This document shows, piece after piece, positions 30,358-37,523 of a stretch of 40,233 nt of DNA. Below the pieces are notes generated by a model, which did not search any database, was not told where the DNA came from, and saw only the letters and a program-made list of their open reading frames with translations. How positions within the stretch are numbered: position 1 is the stretch's first letter; each line of letters opens with the position of its first letter. Origin of the DNA: UBA1206 sp041672465. Its GTDB lineage: Bacteria > Bacillota > Clostridia > Oscillospirales > CAG-382. The stretch lies in the NCBI GenBank assembly GCA_041672465.1, contig JBAYZO010000010.1:1-40233 (forward strand), written 5' to 3'. Position numbers and translations under genes: made by a program.

Positions 30358-33300
30358 TGGCTGCTCCTCCTTCTTTTACGGTGGTGACCAAAAAGTCATT
30401 GGCTTTTACCAGAAGTTTTTCGCCGCCGTAAACGAATTCATAATCGTTCCTGAGGTAATTGATGAGAAACACGGTATCGTTGTCATAAGTCACCATCACC
30501 ACCCTGCGGTCGTCGTCAATAAATTCATGGTTTATAATAGATGAATGTTTTACGCCCTTAAGCGCCGCGTTAAGCTCCTTATAAGTGTTGACCATATCGG
30601 CGAGCCAGATAGAATACTTGACGGAATAATAAGCGCCGAGCACCGAGTCATTGGCGTACTGCTTAAGTTCCGCGGTGTTTTCTATCGCGATGACAAACTG
30701 AGGCGACGCGCCGTTTTCAATTGTTTTAAGGAGCTGATAGCGGTAGTCGCCGGCGAGGTTTATAGCGGTGCCGGTAAATTCGACATAGCTGTGGAGAACC
30801 ATCCCGTAAAACGGAACCGACGCCACGGTGTATTTATACCGCGAGTCGTCAAGCGGAACGTCAACGATATCGGTTACATACGGCAGGGTGTAGGAGTTGC
30901 CCGCCGCGACAAGCACTTTTCCGTTTTGTTCCCTTATCTTTTTAAGAAGCCGCGTGACTATTTTCCTTGAGTCTTCCCTGTTGAGGGGGTCGTCTTCGTT
31001 AAAGTCCGACGAAAGCAGCGCTCCCATTGAGGAAACCGCGATGCCGCCCACGTTAAGCTTGGAATAGTCGGCGTAGGTTTTGTTGTAAAACTTTTCTATG
31101 ACGTTGGAGGACATTATTCCGTCGCCGGTGCGCCAGTAGCCCTGAAAGATTGAGTCATAAATCTTATAGCTCGCGCCTCTGTCGTCAATGGTTTTGGCGA
31201 GGTCGTCGGAGGGCGAAAAGCCGTCAAACATTTCGTCGCGGTAGGCGAGCATAAATTCAAGGTCCGGGTACAAGCTTACAGTTCCGTTTGCGGAGTCGTT
31301 AACATACTTCATAAGCCTGTTCCACCCCGCTTTGCCGCCGAGCGCGTCGCAAAGCTCAATGCCGGAGGGTACCAAAGGCCACATGCCTTTATTGCACCAG
31401 CCTTCCATTAACACCTTGACGTTGTCAATGCCGCTTTGTTTAAGCTTTTGCAGCATTTCAACGGTTTTGTCAAAGCTGGTTAGCGGAACGGTCGTGATAA
31501 CCGGAACGCCGAACACGGTTTTTGTCGTCTCAAGCGCGCCGAGAGTCTTTATGTAGAGGGGAATGTCGGCGCTTGCGTCTTCCTCCAGCTTGGTGAGCGC
31601 CCCTGTTTGAACAAGATAGTCCCTGTACGCGTTAGCCATGCCGGCGTAGGAGGCTGTTTCTTCGTCAAGCATAAAGATTTGGATGCCGAAGTCGCCCGTG
31701 TACCTGCGCTTTGACTCAACCGTCCACATGGCGTCCGTGCCGGCGGAAATACCGCCGTCAAGCACATAGGTGTCGCTCGGGCGGGGGTTGAACATGGTGT
31801 AGGCGTAGGCGAACATATGGAGCGCGCCGCCGTTGGCGATGGTGATTTTGGAAAGGCTGTCGCCGGAAGTGATAACCGCGAGATAGCCGTATTTATGCCG
31901 GGTGTCTTTAGTCTTAATGACCTCGATGGTCTCTTCTTCGCCCTCTTCGTTAAGAATGGTTTCGTAATCGATATATTCTTCCGAAGTTGTTATCGCCTCG
32001 ACGGCGCCGAACGCCGGGAACCGCACCACTTCTTTATTAGCGCCGACAATGCTGTGGTAAGCGTAGTCCTGCCCGTAAATACTGTTTGTGGTGGTAAACT
32101 GAGTGCCGGCTAACGATTTTAAGTCAAAAATTGTACCCGAACCGTCCGGCGAGAAGATATACCCCTCGTTATACACGCTTGCCGCCCCGGCGTAGGGGAG
32201 AACGGAGATATTGTCAAGCGTATAGTTGGAAGAATCAAACCTTATGTTGCCGGCGTTGAGGCGGATATACAGCCCGTTTTCGTTAAGGGTGTACTCGATA
32301 GCCATTTTAAACAGCGCCGGGATTTTATCGCTGGCGATATAGTCGGTTTCCGCGTGGTCTTCCGCCAGCTGCTCTTTGGTATAGCTGGTGTTGAGCTTTA
32401 CGATTTGCTCGACTTTTCTGATTTCCGCGGCTTTCGCGGAACCCTCAAAAAGCATCACCGCGAAAGACGAGGTGCAGGGGTACAGCTTTTGGGTTTCTTC
32501 TATGGTTTTTCTGGATTTTGTTTGAGTGTCCTCAACATAGTTCGAGTAAACGCCCGCCAGAACGCCGAAAGCGTTTGACGACTGTGTGCCCTTATAGCGG
32601 CTGTTAAATTCCTTGCGGGTCATAAACAGGTATTCGAGAGTTCCCGCCGTTACGCTGTCTTTATCAAAACCATCAAGCCAAGGGGAAAGCTGTTCGGGCG
32701 AGATCGCCTTGATCACGTAGTACGCCATAAAGACTTTTTTGTCTTTGGGGGTGGTGGAGGTTTCGGCGATTTGAACGAGAAGGTCCATCCACTTTTCAAA
32801 TCTGATAAGCCTTGGGACGAGATATGTGGTTTCTTCCCGCCCTATGGTGTATTCAACCCTCAACCCCCCGCGGATAGCTTTGACCGTTATCTGGTTGAAC
32901 AGCGCGGAGTTGGCGTAGGATTCAAGCGTTGTGGCGGTGGTGTTTTCGGTAAACTTGACGAGCAGCTGCGAGAGCAATGTCTTCTTAACCGAAAGCGAAG
33001 ACGACTTGCCGTCTGTCGATACCGACTGCCCCAAAAGATAGGGGTTTGTGCAGTAATAACCGGTGTAGTCGTAAACCCCGTCGGTCCGAGAGTATTCGCC
33101 GTTTTCGTCCGGCTGTTTAAGCTTTAGGCAGATAACCTCGCCTGTCGCCGGGTCGTTGTAAAGCGCGTACCCGTAGCCCGTCAGCACGAGTTTCATGGGT
33201 GAGATGACGTCGTTGCCCAAAATTCTTTCCCCAACCGTGTTGAATTCAGCCGCGGTGTAAGCGGGGTCCAGGGCGCTCCAGTCATTGCCCCCCGTTGCCT

Positions 33301-33400
33301 CCGAATTTTCCGCCGCGAATGAAACGACCGAAAGGACGGAAGGGGCTATAATAATTAAGGTTAAAAACAGGATTATTAGCCTTAATGCCGATTTTTTCAT
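30350..33400 (-). CDS. Secreted DUF5696 protein
   Basis: About 1016 residues with a Sec signal (KKSALRLIILFLTLIIIAPS, cleavage likely after SFAA near 30). The mature protein lacks a C-terminal anchor. The first half is beta-rich. The second half (about 600-960) reads like an alpha/beta barrel with segments such as GIDNVKVLMEGWCNKG, KVLVAAGNSYTLPYV and GASPQFVIAIENTAEL. I recognise it as DUF5696, which often neighbours CUT1 permeases and Yip1 proteins. A glycosidase-like fold is my inference; catalytic residues cannot be assigned. I chose the ATG at 33400 because AAAGGATGG sits at workable spacing; the in-frame ATG at 33412 abuts AAGG directly. Confidence 0.85.
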   Translation of the reverse strand: MKKSALRLIILFLTLIIIAPSVLSVVSFAAENSEATGGNDWSALDPAYTAAEFNTVGERILGNDVISPMKLVLTGYGYALYNDPATGEVICLKLKQPDENGEYSRTDGVYDYTGYYCTNPYLLGQSVSTDGKSSSLSVKKTLLSQLLVKFTENTTATTLESYANSALFNQITVKAIRGGLRVEYTIGREETTYLVPRLIRFEKWMDLLVQIAETSTTPKDKKVFMAYYVIKAISPEQLSPWLDGFDKDSVTAGTLEYLFMTRKEFNSRYKGTQSSNAFGVLAGVYSNYVEDTQTKSRKTIEETQKLYPCTSSFAVMLFEGSAKAAEIRKVEQIVKLNTSYTKEQLAEDHAETDYIASDKIPALFKMAIEYTLNENGLYIRLNAGNIRFDSSNYTLDNISVLPYAGAASVYNEGYIFSPDGSGTIFDLKSLAGTQFTTTNSIYGQDYAYHSIVGANKEVVRFPAFGAVEAITTSEEYIDYETILNEEGEEETIEVIKTKDTRHKYGYLAVITSGDSLSKITIANGGALHMFAYAYTMFNPRPSDTYVLDGGISAGTDAMWTVESKRRYTGDFGIQIFMLDEETASYAGMANAYRDYLVQTGALTKLEEDASADIPLYIKTLGALETTKTVFGVPVITTVPLTSFDKTVEMLQKLKQSGIDNVKVLMEGWCNKGMWPLVPSGIELCDALGGKAGWNRLMKYVNDSANGTVSLYPDLEFMLAYRDEMFDGFSPSDDLAKTIDDRGASYKIYDSIFQGYWRTGDGIMSSNVIEKFYNKTYADYSKLNVGGIAVSSMGALLSSDFNEDDPLNREDSRKIVTRLLKKIREQNGKVLVAAGNSYTLPYVTDIVDVPLDDSRYKYTVASVPFYGMVLHSYVEFTGTAINLAGDYRYQLLKTIENGASPQFVIAIENTAELKQYANDSVLGAYYSVKYSIWLADMVNTYKELNAALKGVKHSSIINHEFIDDDRRVVMVTYDNDTVFLINYLRNDYEFVYGGEKLLVKANDFLVTTVKEGGAANG

Positions 33401-33417
33401 TCTACTAACCATCCTTT

Positions 33418-35631
33418 CTATGATAATCTAAAGGCTATCTCAACATATATGTTATAGCCGAAAGTAAAGACTTGTTTTAATAAGTTGCCGAAGAGTATAC
33501 ATATAAACATGATAAACGCCGCTCCCACTATCGTGCCGACCGTCGTCATCACGTTCTTGCCCAGCGTGTAGTCGTGTATAACCATCATCCCGAAGAAGAC
33601 AAGCAGCCCCAGCCATGCAAACGCGAGCGAGCTGACCAGCCCCAAGATAGCCATTTCCTCAGCGGTGACTATGTTGGAGAGCCATATCGTGGGGAGAATG
33701 AGTATGGGAAGCGGGGTGAGGGCGTAGCAGGTGGCGATATAAATATCCTTGAAAGTGCCCTCGCCGTCAAATAATGTCGTAAGGCACCAGTTGGCGAGCA
33801 CCCACAAAAACAGCGGCATCGCCACGGATAGGATTTCTTGGAAATAGCTTACGCCGGACCCATAGGGATTATATAAGTAACCGCGCCCTATCGCCTGATA
33901 GATAAACACTAAGACCGTGGATAAGAAGATAACCGTAGCGCCCCTGACGCCGCCGCGGTTTTCGTGCTTTAAGTCCCAGAAACCGTCAAACGGGTGAAGT
34001 ATTAAATGGAAAGCGTATAACAGCTCTTCTTTAAGAGTCCGCTTTTCGCGGTAAACGCGGTTTTTAATGTTTTCCTTTTTGGCGTACTTTAAAAGCAGAT
34101 TCCACGCGACCACAAAAACAATAACAACGGCGGGGATGACGAGTATCCATTTTTCAACCCACGCTTTGCGGTATTCCGCGTATGCCTTGGAAAAGTTAGT
34201 GGTGTCATACGCGTACCTGTAAAACGTCATTGCCTCTTCAAAGTTACGGTCGTTGTAAAGGGAGTCGCCTATTCCGATATAAGCGGCGTCATAGTTGTTG
34301 TTGTGCTGGAGTATGGAGACATAATATTTCACCGCCTCGCTGTAATTCTGGTCTTCCGTGTTCTGCAGCGCGGCGGCGAGCAGGTCGCCGTACACCGTGC
34401 GTTTATACACCGTGACGTTGTTGGAGGTGGAGTCGAGGAGGAGGAGATTTGTCCCCTGATATGAAACCGCGGTAAGGTTTTGAATAAGCCCCACTTGGTC
34501 GCCCTTATCGCCAAAGGCAAAGAGCAGGTTGCCGTTTGTGTCATATGTGAAAACTCTGCTGCGTTTTTGGTCGATAATTGTCCACATCCCGTTTGGCCCC
34601 AACGCCACGTCGACAATTGTTGACGGTCCGAAAGTTGAAAACGTGGAGTTGCTGAAAGTGCGGATGTTAACCTCGCCGGACGGGGGGTAAAACCCGTTTC
34701 TCAGCATGACGTCGCTTCCGCTCGGGTTGAGCTTTTTAACGGGCGCGTATTTGCCCGTCTTGTCTTTGCCCCAGATAGCGGACTGCTGCGCCCACTGTTC
34801 GATAGAGGCGGTGGTGACGTATAAAAAGCCTTCGTCGTCTATCATCAGGTTATTGTAAGGGGTGGGGACGATACGGATTGAGGCTTTTCTTTGTTTTTCG
34901 GTTTGGAACTTCCGCCAGATAAGCTGCCACGCGCTGTAAGTAGTTTTTTGCGGGCCGATAAAAGCGTTGAACGAGCCGTCCCGGTTGAGGGAGATAACCC
35001 CGTAGTGGACTGTCTTCGAGACGACATAAATCGTCCCGGCGGCGTCGGTGGCAACCGCGTCGGGCTTGTAAATGCTTACTTCCGGGAAGATATCGCTTGA
35101 GGGTTCGGGGACGATAAGCTTGAAGTTCCCCACTTTGTCAAAAATAACAACGCGCTTTTTTTCGGTGTCCGCCACTATTATTTCGGTGTCGGAGACATAA
35201 ACGCCGCCGGGGGAAGACAACGCGTCCGGAACGCCCATTTGGTTTACAAACGTGTTTATGATAAGGCGGAGATTGTAATTTTCGTCAAGGCAGATGATTC
35301 TTCCGCTGTTGGCGACCGAGGACGAGCCTTTGTCTACAAGGTACACATAGCCGAGTTTATCCACAAAGACGTCGCTCAGCGTTTGAATGTCCACCCAATT
35401 TTCCCCGTAAAGCTGGGATGCCATTTCGTTGACCTTGTCGTCAAGCCCTTTCTTAATAGTGCTTGATGAAATAATTTTTTCCGGCACATAGGCGTCGGGG
35501 GAGGGCTGCTGTACGCCGTTGACATTATATGTATATGTCTGGTACGGTATAAGCGCGCTTGCCATAACGCCGCCGAAGAGCATTATTAAACAAATGGAAA
35601 GAAGCAATACTTTAATTATTTTTTTACCCAT
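33418..35631 (-). CDS. Beta-propeller (NHL-like)-TPR-Yip1 membrane fusion protein
   Basis: 737 residues. A signal-like or membrane N-terminus (about 5-28) leads to an extracytoplasmic NHL/SMP-30-like propeller (about 80-410) with repeats such as VDKLGYVYLVDKG, PGGVYVSDTEIIVADTEKKRV and PNGMWTIIDQKRSRVFTYD. A TPR region follows (about 412-490: NYSEAVKYYVSILQHNNNYD, then NFEEAMTFYRYAY). A membrane segment (about 495-515) and a basic loop lead to a Yip1 domain with about five membrane segments (about 545-730), introduced by HPFDGFWDLKHENRGG. The domains are recognisable but the role is not known; a sensor or scaffold for the importer is inferred from context. It lies between the first permease pair and DUF5696, with gaps of 11 and 17 bp. 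Confidence 0.85.
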   Translation of the reverse strand: MGKKIIKVLLLSICLIMLFGGVMASALIPYQTYTYNVNGVQQPSPDAYVPEKIISSSTIKKGLDDKVNEMASQLYGENWVDIQTLSDVFVDKLGYVYLVDKGSSSVANSGRIICLDENYNLRLIINTFVNQMGVPDALSSPGGVYVSDTEIIVADTEKKRVVIFDKVGNFKLIVPEPSSDIFPEVSIYKPDAVATDAAGTIYVVSKTVHYGVISLNRDGSFNAFIGPQKTTYSAWQLIWRKFQTEKQRKASIRIVPTPYNNLMIDDEGFLYVTTASIEQWAQQSAIWGKDKTGKYAPVKKLNPSGSDVMLRNGFYPPSGEVNIRTFSNSTFSTFGPSTIVDVALGPNGMWTIIDQKRSRVFTYDTNGNLLFAFGDKGDQVGLIQNLTAVSYQGTNLLLLDSTSNNVTVYKRTVYGDLLAAALQNTEDQNYSEAVKYYVSILQHNNNYDAAYIGIGDSLYNDRNFEEAMTFYRYAYDTTNFSKAYAEYRKAWVEKWILVIPAVVIVFVVAWNLLLKYAKKENIKNRVYREKRTLKEELLYAFHLILHPFDGFWDLKHENRGGVRGATVIFLSTVLVFIYQAIGRGYLYNPYGSGVSYFQEILSVAMPLFLWVLANWCLTTLFDGEGTFKDIYIATCYALTPLPILILPTIWLSNIVTAEEMAILGLVSSLAFAWLGLLVFFGMMVIHDYTLGKNVMTTVGTIVGAAFIMFICILFGNLLKQVFTFGYNIYVEIAFRLS

Positions 35632-35642
35632 CGTATTCCTCC

Positions 35643-36542
35643 TTAGTCTTTCATGCCCGAGGTGGACATGGTTTGAATGATGTTTGACTGGGTTATGACA
35701 AAGACCACGATGGGAACTATCATCATAACCACGGTGGCGGCCGCCGAAACGCCCGTCAGCGAAATGCCGGCTGTGACGAGCTGGCTTATGGCGTAGTTGA
35801 ACGATTTGAGCTGTTCGCTGTAAATATACATATTGGCGCCGGTGTTCCAGAGATCCTTAAACGCGAATATGATAAGCGTGATCCACGCGGGTTTAACCAT
35901 GGGCATGGCTATCTTCCAGAATATCTTGTTTTCGGACGCCCCCTCGATTCGCGCGGATTCGAGCACCGCGTCGGTCACGGAGGTTTCCATAAACTGTTTC
36001 ATAAGATACAGCCCGAAAGTGGTACAGAACGCCGGCACGATTACGGCGAGGTAGGTGTCGATCCAGCCGAAGTTCTTCATTATTATAAACATCGTGATAC
36101 CCGTGACGGTTGAGCTGAACATCAGCGAGTAGACGATCATCTTAAACAGGGGGCCTCTCCCCGGGAAGGGGATTTTTGAAATGGCGTAGGCGGCGTAGGA
36201 CGAGAAAAGCACGTTCCCCGCGGTGCCGACGGTGGAGATAAGCACGGTGTTGAATATATACCGCGAAAAAGGCACCCAGCTGTCCCCCATCCGCCTGAAC
36301 AGGTCTTTAAAGTTTTTCAGCGTGGGGTTGACGGGTATAAGTCTTGGAGGGAACACCCAGAATTCCTCAAGGGGTTTGAGCGACTGCCCGATAGCGTAGA
36401 CGAGCGGTATTACCATTAAAGTGCCGAACAGGGCGAGTATTATGTAAATGCCGATGTCGCCCTTGACCGTGCGGTTTATCGAGCGCTGGAACTGTTCCTT
36501 TGGCTGTTTTCTTTTGAAGATATTTAAACTCTTTATACTCAT
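35643..36542 (-). CDS. Carbohydrate ABC transporter permease, MalG-like (first pair)
   Basis: 299-residue CUT1 permease with six membrane segments. Opening segment GDIGIYIILALFGTLMVIPL (about 29-48) and EAA motif LESARIEGASENKIFWKIAM near 194-213 are diagnostic. Only about 2 bp separate it from the MalF-like gene upstream, indicating strict coupling. It closely follows the usual length for MalG-like subunits, unlike the longer partner at 28315. Sugar transport is inferred from family; it would pair with the 36545 gene and the large binding protein. Confidence 0.93.
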   Translation of the reverse strand: MSIKSLNIFKRKQPKEQFQRSINRTVKGDIGIYIILALFGTLMVIPLVYAIGQSLKPLEEFWVFPPRLIPVNPTLKNFKDLFRRMGDSWVPFSRYIFNTVLISTVGTAGNVLFSSYAAYAISKIPFPGRGPLFKMIVYSLMFSSTVTGITMFIIMKNFGWIDTYLAVIVPAFCTTFGLYLMKQFMETSVTDAVLESARIEGASENKIFWKIAMPMVKPAWITLIIFAFKDLWNTGANMYIYSEQLKSFNYAISQLVTAGISLTGVSAAATVVMMIVPIVVFVITQSNIIQTMSTSGMKD

Positions 36543-36544
36543 GC

Positions 36545-37489
36545 TCAGGTGCCTACCTTTCTCAGCATTTTCGTAACAAGCAGGTTGCAGCTTATCATCA
36601 TAAGGAAGAGAATGGTCGCTATGGCGGAGGCGTAGCCCATTTCAAAGCGCATTCCGCCGTAGTCCTCAAGGTGGTGCATCATCGTCCACGCGCAATAGTT
36701 AGGGCTTGGGAACCCCACAAGCGCGGTGATAATGCCCCCGAAGCCAAACGACGCGGTTATGGCGAGGATTGCCGAGAGCATAAGCTGCGGGCGCATGGTG
36801 GGGAGAGTGATAAACCACAGCTCCTGCCAGCGGTTTTTAATGCCGTCGACGGCGCCCGCCTCATAAAGCGTGCGGTCGACTACCTGAAACCCCGCGATAA
36901 GGGTGAGGAACGAGGTGCCGAGACTGGTCCAGAGCGCCACTACTATAATAAGCGGCAGGATATATTTTTCGTTCTGGAACCAGAGCACGGGTTTATTGAT
37001 AATCCCCAGTTTCATAAACCAAGCGTTGGCGAACCCGTACTGGTCGCTTGAGAAAGCGACGGTCCAGATAAGGTAAACGCTGCCGGAAATCGACGGGGCG
37101 TAAAAGAGCAAGGTGACGAACGCTCTTATCTTTGGTCTGAGTTCGTTGATAAACCAAGCGAAGAACAAAGAGATAAGATAAGACGCCGGCCCCGTGACAA
37201 CCGCGAACACAAGGGTGTTTTTAATGGCTATAAGGAATATTTCATCATCGAGGAACAGCCTTATGTAGTTATCCATAAACACAAAGTCAGGCCATTCGAG
37301 CAAGTTGAACGTGGTAAAGCTCAGCAAGAGCGAAAGCACGACAGGTATGACGGTAAACAGGAAGAACAATATAAAGAACGGCGCTACCATCATATAGGCG
37401 ACTTTATATTTCTTCATCTGGATTAGCGTCCACCGTATTTTGGTCATACCGCTCCTGACTATGACCGTGTCGGCGCTGTTTTTTGACAT
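36545..37489 (-). CDS. Carbohydrate ABC transporter permease, MalF-like (first pair)
   Basis: 314-residue CUT1 permease with six predicted membrane segments. The N-terminal YKVAYMMVAPFFILFFLFTV (about 28-47) is a classic MalF/UgpA-type start. The EAA motif is LYEAGAVDGIKNRWQELWFI near 208-227. It follows the solute-binding protein gene by 34 bp and precedes its MalG-like partner by 2 bp, the usual binding protein-F-G order. No ATPase gene is present anywhere in this operon, as is common for CUT1 systems served by one MsmX-type ATPase. Confidence 0.93.
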   Translation of the reverse strand: MSKNSADTVIVRSGMTKIRWTLIQMKKYKVAYMMVAPFFILFFLFTVIPVVLSLLLSFTTFNLLEWPDFVFMDNYIRLFLDDEIFLIAIKNTLVFAVVTGPASYLISLFFAWFINELRPKIRAFVTLLFYAPSISGSVYLIWTVAFSSDQYGFANAWFMKLGIINKPVLWFQNEKYILPLIIVVALWTSLGTSFLTLIAGFQVVDRTLYEAGAVDGIKNRWQELWFITLPTMRPQLMLSAILAITASFGFGGIITALVGFPSPNYCAWTMMHHLEDYGGMRFEMGYASAIATILFLMMISCNLLVTKMLRKVGT

Positions 37490-37523
37490 ATGTAAAATCC
37501 TCCTCGCTTACTTTATAACCGCG

